Below are positions 1 through 8,155 of a stretch of DNA of 64,000 nucleotides, piece by piece (positions within the stretch are counted from its first letter, which is position 1; the number at the start of each line of letters is the position of its first letter). The translations under genes and the position numbers were made by a program. The stretch covers positions 62,001 to 126,000 of the forward strand of contig JAQWQJ010000089.1 of the NCBI GenBank assembly GCA_029244725.1. Reading direction: 5' to 3'. The stretch comes from Paracoccaceae bacterium. GTDB taxonomy: Bacteria; Pseudomonadota; Alphaproteobacteria; Rhodobacterales; Rhodobacteraceae. Under the pieces are notes generated by a model. It did no database searches, had not been told where the DNA came from, and saw only the letters and a program-made list of their open reading frames with translations.

Positions 1-68
1 GACGGTGATCTACCAATGACGTCCCACAGGACCGATCCGATACAGAGAATATTTGGGGATGTTTGCAT
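1..68 (-). CDS. PfkB-family carbohydrate/nucleoside kinase, N-terminus only
   Basis: Only the first 22 residues lie in the window; the gene runs off the left edge. The start ATG is at 68-66, nine bases after the stop of the DUF4198 gene, so the two are probably co-transcribed leftward. The visible peptide contains CIGSVLWDVIGRSP, which matches the N-terminal beta-strand and substrate-binding turn of PfkB-type kinases (ribokinase/pseudouridine kinase group). The exact substrate cannot be told from this fragment; pseudouridine kinase is one possibility by similarity to roseobacter homologues. Confidence 0.65.
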   Translation of the reverse strand, partial: MQTSPNILCIGSVLWDVIGRSP

Positions 69-77
69 CGTTCTCAC

Positions 78-926
78 TCAGTTATTCGGTATGGCAAATG
101 TGATATTAGCCCAAAGCGTTTCCCAATCGACTTCCATTCGATCTAACAATTTGGCCGAGGGCGCGCGAAATACAACCGTATCCAACATATAAGCGTGACC
201 CGGTTTCACGGGAATGGTCACGATACCTTCATCGTTAGTCGTAGCGTTGAATTTTGAGATCGAGCCCATGCCATCTCTCTCGAACACCTCAACCAAAGCG
301 TTAGAGCGTGGTTCAGTTTGATAGTTTAGCGTCAGAGAAATCTCAGTTAAATCGTTTGAATACGGATTATCCAAAGCGACAAATTCTGCTTCAAAGTCAA
401 AGGTTTGATCAGAACCTAAGGCAGACCCAACTCCGACTAGGGATTTCGAAAACCGAGTGTAACCTTCGTCAAACTCCTGAGGGTCAATACCCATGGCGGT
501 ATGAGTGGAAAGCGCATTTTCCAAACCCTTTTTCTCGGCAAATGCCGCAAATTTGTCCCACGTTTTATAGTTCAGACGCGCAGCTTTCGAGACATATCCA
601 AGAATCAGCAAACCATCCCTCACATCGTTCAATTGGATTGCCGGACGACTTCCCAGCAAACCTTCAATGTCATGAAAGGTTCCGCCGGATAAATACTCGA
701 GCCGCTCAATACTGCGCGTCGCATAGGCAAGTGAACGCCCTTCAAAATCCTGACCATTCACAAGAGCAGCGTTTACAGCGCCACCACTTTGCGCTTCAAA
801 GGCTTCGGGCTCGATCCAAAGTTCATGCGCCAGAACAGGCGTTGTGCAGGCGAAAACAAAAATGAAGGGCAGAGACTTGAGTATCAAATTAGGATTCCAT
901 GGAATTTCACATGTGGTCAGGGTCAT
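78..926 (-). CDS. DUF4198 family periplasmic protein, possible metal-uptake component
   Basis: This 282-residue protein begins with a hydrophobic signal peptide (about residues 14-33) ending at VLAHELW, the usual start of mature DUF4198 proteins. The family is often annotated as a periplasmic part of nickel/cobalt uptake. It is divergent from a HupE/UreJ-like gene, a family that includes nickel permeases, which supports a shared metal role as inference only. The ATG at 926 overlaps the 5' end of that neighbour. An alternative TTG at 887 would still give a complete signal peptide (MILKSLPFIF). The start is therefore uncertain; the frame and family are not. Confidence 0.75.
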   Translation of the reverse strand: MTLTTCEIPWNPNLILKSLPFIFVFACTTPVLAHELWIEPEAFEAQSGGAVNAALVNGQDFEGRSLAYATRSIERLEYLSGGTFHDIEGLLGSRPAIQLNDVRDGLLILGYVSKAARLNYKTWDKFAAFAEKKGLENALSTHTAMGIDPQEFDEGYTRFSKSLVGVGSALGSDQTFDFEAEFVALDNPYSNDLTEISLTLNYQTEPRSNALVEVFERDGMGSISKFNATTNDEGIVTIPVKPGHAYMLDTVVFRAPSAKLLDRMEVDWETLWANITFAIPNN

Positions 927-2034
927 CAGCTTTGCCCTGCTGTCAATGCTATATGTCTTTTCGGGTCACGTTAACGCCCACGAAATTGAGCCGGCAATTG
1001 TATCAGTCTCGATAGAAGGTGACGTTTTAAACATCGAAGTTGAGCTTAGCCTTGAAGCGGTGCTTGCGGGTTTGGATTTGAGCGCCACGACTAATTCAGG
1101 TGGATCACAAAATGAGGCGGAATACACACGTTTAAGGGCGTTAAGCCCAGACGCACTTTCCGTTTTGAGCACAAGTGAATGGTCAAAGATAAATGAAAAA
1201 TTATCGTTACATTTCAACGATAAAGACGCAGACATTAATCTGCATTCAATCAACGTAGAAGCGCTGAATGACTTGGAAGTCGCACGTTTATCCACACTCC
1301 GCGTGCAGGCGACCATACCGCCGACCGCCAGCAATTTCCAATTTGGTTGGACAAAGGATTTGGGCCTGATGGTTTTGCGCCGTGTCGATCTTGAGAACGG
1401 CTTTGCTGGGTATGTAGAGCCGGGTGAATTGTCACCTAGGATGGCAATTTACGACATAAAACCAGCTTCAAACTGGCAAACATTCGTGGATTTCATTCCG
1501 GTCGGCTTTGATCATATTATCCCAAAAGGCCTGGACCACATACTGTTTGTTGTGGGGCTGTTCTTGTTTGCCGCTCAGTTTAGACCACTGCTTTTACAAA
1601 TCTCAGCATTTACCGTGGCACACACGATAACTTTGGCGTTGGCATCACTTAATCTGGTCGTCGTGCCAGCCAGCATCGTCGAGCCTTTGATCGCAATATC
1701 AATAGCTTATGTGGCAATCGAAAATATATTTGTTAGCAAGATCAGTTTACATCGGCCGTTGATAATTTTCGCATTTGGTTTGCTTCATGGTTTGGGGTTT
1801 GCATCCGTTCTATCGGATTTTGGATTACCTGGGGCAGGGTTCGTCGCTGCGCTCGTCGGATTCAACGTAGGCGTTGAGCTTGGTCAGCTCGCCGTGATCG
1901 CCGTATGTTTTTTGGGTTTTGCTTATTGGTTCAAAGATCGATCGTGGTATCGAACGCGGATAGTTGTGCCATCATCAGCTGTTATTGCACTGATTGGTAT
2001 ATGGTGGGCATTCGAGCGAATTTTCTTGGGGTAG
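862..2034 (+). CDS. HupE/UreJ family membrane protein
   Basis: The C-terminal half (from about residue 210) is a multi-pass membrane domain with GLDHILFVVGLFLF and AFTVAHTITLALASL, the signature of the HupE/UreJ_2 family. The N-terminal half is a periplasmic domain after a signal sequence ending near VNAHE. HupE/UreJ proteins include nickel/cobalt permeases linked to hydrogenase or urease; neither enzyme is in this window, so the substrate is open. Starts are possible at GTG 844, ATG 862 or GTG 913; the last would remove the overlap with the divergent DUF4198 gene but leave almost no room for promoters. No terminator is evident downstream. Confidence 0.75.
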   Translation: MKGRDLSIKLGFHGISHVVRVISFALLSMLYVFSGHVNAHEIEPAIVSVSIEGDVLNIEVELSLEAVLAGLDLSATTNSGGSQNEAEYTRLRALSPDALSVLSTSEWSKINEKLSLHFNDKDADINLHSINVEALNDLEVARLSTLRVQATIPPTASNFQFGWTKDLGLMVLRRVDLENGFAGYVEPGELSPRMAIYDIKPASNWQTFVDFIPVGFDHIIPKGLDHILFVVGLFLFAAQFRPLLLQISAFTVAHTITLALASLNLVVVPASIVEPLIAISIAYVAIENIFVSKISLHRPLIIFAFGLLHGLGFASVLSDFGLPGAGFVAALVGFNVGVELGQLAVIAVCFLGFAYWFKDRSWYRTRIVVPSSAVIALIGIWWAFERIFLG

Positions 2035-2220
2035 AGTAAAAAGTAGATTGCAGCACGGTACCCATATTTCATACATGTTAAGCGCATAATCAATATTATG
2101 TTAAATTAGAGTAACTATATCGCACTGCATTTGTTGCTAATCTGCGTCACATCCTCTGGTTACGACACGATCAATACGTAAGTGATTGTAAAATAACTCA
2201 TCTATAGGCTTATCAAATGT

Positions 2221-2996
2221 ATGATTTTAAATAGCCTACGAGAAATTTCTAAAGCCCGTGCCATTGAAGACGTCTGGTCGATCTACACAAAAGTGATGAA
2301 GACCTACGGTTTTGACCAATTATTTACGGTCGCACCTTGTATCGAAGCGGAACCAATTTGGGCGATCCATCTCAGTTCTTGGTTCTGTCCAATCACGACC
2401 CGTCTTATATTGAAGCATTTGTTAATCAAGAACGGTACATGGATTCCCCAATGTTCCACTGGTCCTTCGACAATGAAGGCTCAGCAAGCTGGTCGATGGT
2501 CAGAGAGATGGCCACAAATGGCGAGTTAACGGCAAAAGAACTAGAAGTCGTTGCGATGAACCATGAGTACGATGTGACTGCCGGTTATACTTTCAGCTTT
2601 CCCGTAATTTCGCATCGGGCAAAATCCTCTGCATCATTAACTGCGAAAAGTGGACTAAGCCAAGAGCAAGCAGATGAGATTTGGGAGAAGCATTTTGATG
2701 AACTTGAGATTTTAAATTATCTTGTCGATTTGAAGATTTCGACCCTGCCCCATTTTTCACAAAACAAGTCTCTGACCAAGCGTCAAAGAGAGGTTCTTGA
2801 GTGGATTGGCGACGGTAAAACCAAGCAAGATACGGCCATAATACTTGGTTTAACACCTGCAACCGTTGAAAAGCATTTGCGGCTGGCACGGGAGAATTTG
2901 AACGTCGATACAACCGCTCAGGCAGTACTTAAAGCGTCGTTCTTGAACCAAATGTTTCTGATTGAAAATTTATCAAATCGGAAAAAGGCTAAGTAG
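2221..2996 (+). pseudogene. LuxR-family autoinducer-binding regulator, frameshifted
   Basis: Two frames together encode one LuxR-type regulator of about 258 residues. The first (ATG 2221) gives the N-terminus up to KTYGFDQ. The second continues from about 2319 with IIYGRTLYRSGTNLGD and runs to the stop at 2994-2996. The join is a -1 frameshift; restoring one A in the run at about 2317-2319 gives FDQIIYGRT, which fits the autoinducer-binding domain. The C-terminus carries a typical LuxR helix-turn-helix (SLTKRQREVLEWIGDGKT to about VEKHLRLAREN). No luxI lies nearby, so it would be a solo LuxR. It may be a true pseudogene, a phase-variable allele or a sequencing error; a shorter protein starting at TTG 2337 would lack part of the ligand domain. 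Confidence 0.8.
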
Positions 2997-3027
2997 GGAA
3001 TACCTTACTTTAACAATCTGACGTTAA

Positions 3028-3249
3028 CCTGCATCATCTAGGAGTTCCGTGAGTGGTGGCTTTGGCCTGGGAACTTCGGTGAAGGATGCCTGATATTGCA
3101 GGATCTGAACTTGCCGGTGGTCATTCATGACCTGTCGGCCTTAGGTTTATAGTCAGCCTTGGGTCGACACAATTTACAGCCTCGCCTCATCCCCAATGTA
3201 AAGAGGCTGCGAAATTAGCGGTGTTGAGCCTAACGGTTCAGCACCGTTA
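3028..3249. other. Stem-loop-rich intergenic region, possible structured RNA
   Basis: The gap between the luxR-type gene and tsf contains several inverted repeats: 3041-3048 with 3070-3077 (8 bp, one G-U) enclosed by 3028-3033 with 3097-3102 (6 bp); GGTCA-TTCA-TGACC at 3119-3132 extended by GCCG/CGGC; CAGCCTC/GAGGCTG at 3177-3209; and an 11-bp stem at about 3217-3247. The overlap of several stems suggests a folded RNA or a series of read-through hairpins. I could not match it to a known family such as tmRNA or SRP RNA, and the strand is not clear. Confidence 0.35.
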
Positions 3250-3263
3250 TTCTTTGGTCCAAT

Positions 3264-3290
3264 AAAAAAGGCGACCCATGGGCCGCCCTT
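3264..3290 (-). terminator. Rho-independent terminator of rpsB-tsf
   Basis: On the minus strand a GGCGGCCC/GGGTCGCC stem (3270-3287, one G-U pair) is followed directly by six T residues (A run at 3264-3269 on the plus strand). It lies 23 bp after the tsf stop and is the natural end of that operon. Confidence 0.85.
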
Positions 3291-3312
3291 TGAAATCTTA
3301 AGAATTTGAGAA

Positions 3313-4188
3313 TTAACCCTGAGCAGCTTTTGCAACTTCAGCAGCAAAATCTTCTTCTTTTTTCTCAATGCCTTCGCCGACTTCCAAGCGAACATAACCG
3401 TTGATTGCAACGCCGGCTTCTTTTGCAGCAGCAGCAACAGTTAGATCTGGATTGATTACAAATGCTTGTCCAGACAGAGTGACCTCAGCGAGGAATTTCT
3501 TCATGCGGCCAACAATCATCTTTTCGATGACCTGCTCTGGCTTGCCTGATTCACGCGCTATATCGATCTGAACCTGACGCTCTTTTTCGACGATTGCTGG
3601 ATCCAGAGAGTCTTCGTTCAGCGCTTGTGGGTTAGCTGCAGCGATGTGCATAGCAACCTGCTTGCCGAACTCTTCATTGTCGCCGTCCAGCGCAACAAGA
3701 ACACCGATTTTGCCCATTCCGTCAGTCACTGCGTTGTGAACATAGGACACAACTGTTTGACCTTCGACAGATGCCATACGACGAACCGACATATTCTCAC
3801 CGATGGTCGCAACTTTGTCAGTCACAACTTCAGAAACCGGCTTACCGCCTAGGTCAGCTGCATTCAGTGCAACAACATCAGAAACGCCAACAGCAACGCC
3901 CGCAATGCCAGCGACCATTTCTTGGAATTCTGAGTTTTTACCAACGAAGTCAGTTTCAGAGTTCACTTCAACAGCAACACCCTTGCCGCCTTCAACTTTA
4001 ACCGCAACGAGACCTTCAGCCGCTGTACGGCCGGATTTCTTAGCAGCTTTAGCGAGACCTTTAGTGCGCAGCCAATCAACCGCTGCTTCCATGTCGCCGA
4101 CTGTTTCTGTCAACGCTTTTTTAGCGTCCATCATGCCTGCGCCAGTGCTATCGCGCAGTTCTTTTACCATTTTTGCTGTGATCGCCAT
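3313..4188 (-). CDS. tsf: Translation elongation factor Ts
   Basis: EF-Ts is the guanine-nucleotide exchange factor for EF-Tu. The 291-residue protein starts [20 protein letters not shown], the N-terminal UBA-like domain seen in all EF-Ts, and contains [11 protein letters not shown], the conserved TDFV region that inserts between Tu domains. The length is normal. It lies 76 bp downstream of rpsB in the usual order, with an intercistronic hairpin between them and a strong terminator after it. A Shine-Dalgarno site (GGAG) precedes the ATG. Confidence 0.97.
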   Translation of the reverse strand: MAITAKMVKELRDSTGAGMMDAKKALTETVGDMEAAVDWLRTKGLAKAAKKSGRTAAEGLVAVKVEGGKGVAVEVNSETDFVGKNSEFQEMVAGIAGVAVGVSDVVALNAADLGGKPVSEVVTDKVATIGENMSVRRMASVEGQTVVSYVHNAVTDGMGKIGVLVALDGDNEEFGKQVAMHIAAANPQALNEDSLDPAIVEKERQVQIDIARESGKPEQVIEKMIVGRMKKFLAEVTLSGQAFVINPDLTVAAAAKEAGVAINGYVRLEVGEGIEKKEEDFAAEVAKAAQG

Positions 4189-4218
4189 CTCGGGATCTCC
4201 TTGGTCTTAAGAATAACT

Positions 4219-4245
4219 TTGGCCGCAGCTTAAAGCTGCAGCCAA
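4219..4245 (-). promoter_or_regulatory. Intercistronic hairpin between rpsB and tsf
   Basis: An 11-bp stem with one G-U pair and a 5-nt loop lies between the rpsB stop and the tsf start. No T run follows on the minus strand, so it is more likely an attenuator-like or mRNA-stabilising element than a full terminator. A partial terminator between these two genes is known in other bacteria. Confidence 0.55.
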
Positions 4246-4264
4246 TCTAAATTGTTAAATGCGA

Positions 4265-5032
4265 TTAAGCTTCCGCAGCTTCCGCAACAACTTCTTCAAC
4301 CGGTGCATCGATCATAGCGCCGAGATCAACGCCTGCAGCGCCCATCTGTGCTGTCATACCATCAAGCGCAGCGCGGCTTACAAGGTCGCAATACAGTGCG
4401 ATTGCACGTGCTGCGTCGTCGTTGCCTGGGATGATGTAGTCGATGCCGTCAGGTGAGCAGTTTGTGTCAACAACAGCAACAACTGGAATACCCAGCTTGT
4501 TTGCTTCTGCGATAGCCAATGCTTCTTTGCGAACGTCGATTACGAAAAGAAGGTCAGGAACGCCGCCCATTTCGCGAATTCCGCCGAGTGACGCTTGCAG
4601 TTTACCTTGCTCACGCTCCATGCCCAGACGCTCTTTTTTGGTCAGGCCTTCGGATCCGGTGTCAGTTTTCTCGTCGATGTTTTTCAAACGCTGGATCGAC
4701 TGGGAAACGGTTTTCCAGTTTGTAAGCGTTCCACCAAGCCAACGGTGGTTCATGTAATACTGTGCGCATTTTTCTGCAGCATCAGCAACAGGCGCAGCAG
4801 CCTGACGCTTAGTACCAACGAACAGAACGCGCCCGCCTTTAGCAACAGTATCACGAACAGCATTCAGAGCTTGATCCAGCATTGGAACAGTCTGAGTAAG
4901 GTCCATGATGTGAATGCCGTTACGCTGACCATAGATAAACGGACCCATGCGTGGGTTCCAACGTTGTGTCTGGTGGCCAAAGTGTACGCCAGCTTCCAAT
5001 AGCTGACGAAGAGTGAACTCAGGAAGAGCCAT
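4265..5032 (-). CDS. rpsB: Small ribosomal subunit protein S2
   Basis: S2 is a late-assembling protein of the 30S subunit. The 255-residue product has the typical start ([20 protein letters not shown]), the signature RWNPRM and IHIMDLTQT, and the conserved [11 protein letters not shown] segment. It is first of the rpsB-tsf pair. Unlike many bacteria, pyrH and frr are not next to it but about 35 kb away in this window. A purine-rich Shine-Dalgarno site (AGGAA) sits next to a leader hairpin that could regulate initiation. Confidence 0.97.
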   Translation of the reverse strand: MALPEFTLRQLLEAGVHFGHQTQRWNPRMGPFIYGQRNGIHIMDLTQTVPMLDQALNAVRDTVAKGGRVLFVGTKRQAAAPVADAAEKCAQYYMNHRWLGGTLTNWKTVSQSIQRLKNIDEKTDTGSEGLTKKERLGMEREQGKLQASLGGIREMGGVPDLLFVIDVRKEALAIAEANKLGIPVVAVVDTNCSPDGIDYIIPGNDDAARAIALYCDLVSRAALDGMTAQMGAAGVDLGAMIDAPVEEVVAEAAEA

Positions 5033-5035
5033 ATC

Positions 5036-5117
5036 GTAGTTCCTTTCCGGTTTAGCCTCAGCGGGGTATCAGAGCAGATGCTCCAACCGGAGGACATTTG
5101 AGGATTTCTCCCTCAAA
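5036..5117 (-). promoter_or_regulatory. Structured rpsB mRNA leader
   Basis: Just upstream of rpsB the transcript can form CCGGTT (5085-5090) paired with AACCGG (5047-5052), enclosing GAGCA/TGCTC (5072-5083). The closing stem abuts the Shine-Dalgarno site at about 5041-5048. A second hairpin, TTTGAGG/CCTCAAA, lies at 5097-5117. Ribosomal protein S2 autoregulates through its leader in other bacteria, so this is a candidate control element; the mechanism here is inference. Confidence 0.5.
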
Positions 5118-5526
5118 GGCCCAAAACCCGCCTGCGGTATGAATAGCGCGCGTTTAGAGCGCTTTTGGTCCATTGGCAAGCGATATATCGGCGATTCAGC
5201 GGAAATGAAATAATGGAGTCGATGATCGCTGGGCAAGACGGCCTCACTCACAGCAATTACGTGTTAAATGTCTTACAATCTTGGTGCAATTAACCATTCA
5301 TTCATTTTCACTCGCATAACTAAGTTCATTGGCTAAATGTTAATACAATCTGCACTTTAGGACTTAGGATTTTGTTGTAATGCGAGTATATAAATCAGTG
5401 AGAGTAAAGAGTTACCCAATAATGTGATGTCGCCAGTTATGAACTTCAGTTCGTTAAGTATCCGTCGACAAATGATTAACACTCGTTCAGTCGCCCTTCA
5501 CTAAAAGCAAAGGCCCACCTTGCAAA
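5118..5526. other. Intergenic region, presumed divergent promoters
   Basis: This AT-rich stretch separates rpsB from the rightward gene at 5527. It must hold the rpsB promoter. I see no convincing small gene: the leftward frame at 5069-5251 has no ribosome-binding site or recognisable sequence and overlaps the leader hairpins. No clear operator stands out. Confidence 0.5.
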
Positions 5527-5898
5527 ATGACATGCTCTACAAACTCTTCTTCCAAACGCCAAACAGTCATATTATTGGCATCCGAGCTTGATAAAGAATG
5601 CCAAAAATCGTGCGAAACGCTTGTTACTTTCACAAGTTTCGAAGACCTAACGATATCTGAATATCAGCGAGTGAAGCCTGACATCATATTCAGCCCGCTT
5701 TTCACGCTACGGTTTGATGCCATCGATATCGGCAAGCAGGTCGCAGCCCATTCGCCAAACACCTTGCTTTTGTTGAAGAGCCCGGCCCTGCCCCGACCGC
5801 GCATGGTATTGAACGAAATACGAAAACATTGCCCAGGTCTTCGCGTCGACATTTTTGATTATGCGCGTTGGACGGATCGATGTTTGCTAAGTGCCTAG
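5527..5898 (+). CDS. Hypothetical protein, receiver-like fold possible
   Basis: The 123-residue protein is not assigned to a known family. Its layout (TVILLASELD, then VKPDIIFSPLFTLRFDAIDIGKQV, then NTLLLLKSPALPRP) looks like alternating strands and helices of a small Rossmann or pseudo-receiver domain, but an obvious phospho-acceptor Asp cannot be assigned. It has no signal peptide or membrane segment. It ends convergently with the gamma-carbonic-anhydrase gene with a 4-bp overlap. No strong Shine-Dalgarno site precedes the ATG, so the start is tentative. Confidence 0.6.
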   Translation: MTCSTNSSSKRQTVILLASELDKECQKSCETLVTFTSFEDLTISEYQRVKPDIIFSPLFTLRFDAIDIGKQVAAHSPNTLLLLKSPALPRPRMVLNEIRKHCPGLRVDIFDYARWTDRCLLSA

Positions 5899-6422
5899 AT
5901 AGGCTTAAGATCGTTGCGCAATTTCCGCATATTATCCTGATAATGCAACGCTGATTGGCGCAAGCTTTCGATACCTGCCTCGTCCAATTGGCGAACGACT
6001 TTGCCCGGCGACCCCATCACAAGGCTACCATCGGGAATAGTTTTATTCTCTGTAATCAGGGCATTCGCTCCGATCAGGCAGTTATTGCCGATTTTCGCAC
6101 CGTTCAAAATTGTAGTGCCCATTCCAATCAATGTATTGTCACCAATTGTGCACCCATGCAGCAAAGATTTGTGGCCAATTGTGCAGCCTTTTCCAATAGT
6201 TAAGGGATATCCCTTATCTGTATGCATCACGGTGTTTTCTTGGACATTTGTGCCTTGTCCGATGAGTATTAGCTCGTTGTCGCCGCGCAGTGTACAACCG
6301 AACCAAACGGACGACGCACTTTCCATAATCACTTGACCGATAATATTCGCGTCCTGTGCGATCCAAAAATCACCGTCCGAAGGCAATTTTGGGGACAGTC
6401 CACCGAGTGTGTAAAGCGTCAT
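5895..6422 (-). CDS. Gamma-carbonic anhydrase family protein
   Basis: The 175-residue protein is a left-handed beta-helix of hexapeptide repeats (about residues 28-135). The zinc-binding histidines of the gamma-carbonic anhydrase family are present at H67, H84 and H89 ([14 protein letters not shown]). Family members are trimeric metalloenzymes with carbonic anhydrase or acyltransferase-like roles; the physiological substrate here is not shown. The ATG overlaps the gmk stop by 4 bp (ATGA), so it is translationally coupled as the last gene of yicC-gmk. Confidence 0.85.
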   Translation of the reverse strand: MTLYTLGGLSPKLPSDGDFWIAQDANIIGQVIMESASSVWFGCTLRGDNELILIGQGTNVQENTVMHTDKGYPLTIGKGCTIGHKSLLHGCTIGDNTLIGMGTTILNGAKIGNNCLIGANALITENKTIPDGSLVMGSPGKVVRQLDEAGIESLRQSALHYQDNMRKLRNDLKPI

Positions 6423-7063
6423 TTGCGATCCTCAAACTCAGAATTCAAACCTCGAACGTGCGCCACCAATTGGGGCTGTCTTTGACGTTTCATGCGCTCA
6501 GCACTCAAAATCGACCGCAAATCTGCCCAAGTGTTTTCCAGATCATCATTGACCAAAACGTAGTCATATTCTGCGTAATGGCTGATTTCATCCCTAGACT
6601 TTGACATCCGATCACTGATGACTTCTTCGCTATCTTGGCCACGGTTATTCAATCGCCGTTCAAGCTCTGAGATTGATGGTGGGAGAATAAAGATACTGAC
6701 GACAGAGTCTTTCAGCGCCGATCCAGCAATCTGTTGTCCGCCCTGCCAGTCGATGTCAAACAACACGTCGCGACCGGCTTCTACTGCCTCTTGCACGGGC
6801 GCCAGTGGACTTCCGTAAAAATTTCCAAATACCTCTGCGTGCTCCAGCATGCCACCGGTTTCAATAAGATCAGTAAACTCTTCTTTTGTATGGAAAAAGT
6901 ACTCAACCCCATCGGTTTCACCCTGTCGAGGTTTGCGTGTCGTAGCCGAGACTGAGAACCGCAGTTCTGGGTCCCAATTCATCAATCGCTTGGCCAATGT
7001 TGATTTGCCGGCGCCCGAGGGCGAAGACAAAATGACCAATAAACCGCGCCTGTTGCTCGACAT
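6419..7063 (-). CDS. gmk: Guanylate kinase
   Basis: This enzyme phosphorylates GMP to GDP with ATP. The 214-residue protein has the P-loop [11 protein letters not shown] near the N-terminus, the GMP-binding segment [19 protein letters not shown], and [10 protein letters not shown]. The length is normal. It follows yicC by 3 bp and overlaps the next gene by 4 bp. The yicC-gmk pairing is common in proteobacteria. Confidence 0.96.
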   Translation of the reverse strand: MSSNRRGLLVILSSPSGAGKSTLAKRLMNWDPELRFSVSATTRKPRQGETDGVEYFFHTKEEFTDLIETGGMLEHAEVFGNFYGSPLAPVQEAVEAGRDVLFDIDWQGGQQIAGSALKDSVVSIFILPPSISELERRLNNRGQDSEEVISDRMSKSRDEISHYAEYDYVLVNDDLENTWADLRSILSAERMKRQRQPQLVAHVRGLNSEFEDRK

Positions 7064-7066
7064 GTT

Positions 7067-7957
7067 TTACTCCACGTTTTGAACTTGTTCGCGCATCTGA
7101 TCTATCACGGCTTTAAGTTCAAGCCCGATCGCTGTCAGTTCTTTGTGCTGCGACTTTGAGCACAGAGTATTTGCCTCGCGATTGAATTCTTGGCTGAGGA
7201 AATCAAACATTCGTCCTATTTTCACGCCTTCTTTCAGCAGCTTACGCGCCGCACCGATATGAGCGACTAACCGATCAATCTCTTCCATCACATCAGTTTT
7301 GACAGCAGCCAAGGCAATCTCTTGCTCAATCCGCTGTTTATCCAGCCCGTCTGTATTTTCAACTATGCGCTGCAAGGTATTTTTATAAGATGCATTTAGA
7401 TCCGCGCGTCGCTGATCCAAAACTGAGGAAGCCTGCGTCACAAGGTTTTCGATAGTGTCAATTTGTTCACTCAAGATACCGTCCAAGGCTTTACCCTCTT
7501 GGTCGCGCATCCGCACAAAATCAGCCAAAATCGGTTGGAAATCCTTAAGGAGCATCTTTTTCAGATCCCCAGTGTCTTTGTCATCGCTCGACTGATCTAA
7601 AACACCACGAACGTTCAATATATCTGCCGCTGTAGCTGGTGTTAGGGATAGACCCTTGTCCATCGCTGCCGCTTCAACAACAGAAATGGCGGCCAAGGTT
7701 GCATCAAGAACCGACGGATTCACAGCAATTGCTGATGTTAGCTGACCTCGCGAAACGCGCAGGGACAATGAAACTGACCCACGATTAATTGCCTTGGTGA
7801 TCATTGGCTTTAAGTCGGCTTCAAGCCCAGAAACCCAATCAGGCACGCGCATCCGTACGTCGAGGCCCTTGGAATTTACGCTTCTGATGTCCCAAATCCA
7901 CTGAAACGCACCGTCTGCACCCTGCCCGGACGCAAAACCTGTCATCGATTGAACCAT
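7067..7957 (-). CDS. YicC family endoribonuclease
   Basis: The 296-residue protein has the YicC N-terminal start MVQSMTGFASG and the C-terminal DUF1732 segment (RMFDFLSQEFNREANTLCSKS), the most conserved part of the family. E. coli YicC is an endoribonuclease that affects small-RNA stability; catalytic behaviour here is assumed from the family. It is first in the yicC-gmk-carbonic anhydrase operon, with its promoter in the gap before 8156, which also contains two CtrA-like boxes. Confidence 0.93.
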   Translation of the reverse strand: MVQSMTGFASGQGADGAFQWIWDIRSVNSKGLDVRMRVPDWVSGLEADLKPMITKAINRGSVSLSLRVSRGQLTSAIAVNPSVLDATLAAISVVEAAAMDKGLSLTPATAADILNVRGVLDQSSDDKDTGDLKKMLLKDFQPILADFVRMRDQEGKALDGILSEQIDTIENLVTQASSVLDQRRADLNASYKNTLQRIVENTDGLDKQRIEQEIALAAVKTDVMEEIDRLVAHIGAARKLLKEGVKIGRMFDFLSQEFNREANTLCSKSQHKELTAIGLELKAVIDQMREQVQNVE

Positions 7958-8041
7958 AATGTGCCTTTCAATTGAGTTGCTGCACGTAAGCCAATTTACG
8001 ACCAGGCTTCAAGTCTCACGATTAAATTCACCCGTGATGGG

Positions 8042-8056
8042 TTAACCATGACTTAC
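8042..8056 (+). promoter_or_regulatory. CtrA-like box (distal) upstream of PAS gene
   Basis: The sequence TTAACCATGACTTAC fits TTAA-N7-TTAC, one base from the CtrA consensus TTAA-N7-TTAA. It lies about 100 bp upstream of the PAS-domain gene and about 85 bp upstream of yicC on the other strand. The same one-base variant is found upstream of ctrA. Confidence 0.5.
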
Positions 8057-8090
8057 GGAACTTGTGTCAATTTACATTAGATTGGGGAAA

Positions 8091-8105
8091 TTAAGAACCT
8101 GTTAG
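8091..8105 (+). promoter_or_regulatory. CtrA-like box (proximal) upstream of PAS gene
   Basis: The sequence TTAAGAACCTGTTAG fits TTAA-N7-TTAG, one base from consensus. Its TTAAG-N5-GTTA form is shared with the boxes before ctrA and xerD. It lies about 50 bp before the PAS gene start, a position compatible with activation from a -35-region site. Confidence 0.5.
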
Positions 8106-8155
8106 GAAGTCTAAAGATATTATGAACGAAAACACGGTTCGAGCAGGACGGTAAT

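Noticed and set aside
308-865. Rightward 185-residue open frame across the DUF4198 gene
   Set aside because: It is antisense to a gene with a clear signal peptide and family match, and its product has no recognisable feature.
3028-3249. tmRNA or SRP RNA in the stem-loop region
   Set aside because: The diagnostic sequence elements (tRNA-like acceptor and tag frame, or the GGUC...GGAAGCAGCC tetraloop region) are not there.
5069-5251. Leftward 60-residue frame in the rpsB leader
   Set aside because: No Shine-Dalgarno site, no family match, and it covers the leader hairpins that better explain the sequence.
5265-5295. CtrA box near TTAACCATTCATTCA
   Set aside because: The right half-site is TTCA, and there is no gene start at a suitable distance; the match is too weak among many AT-rich words.
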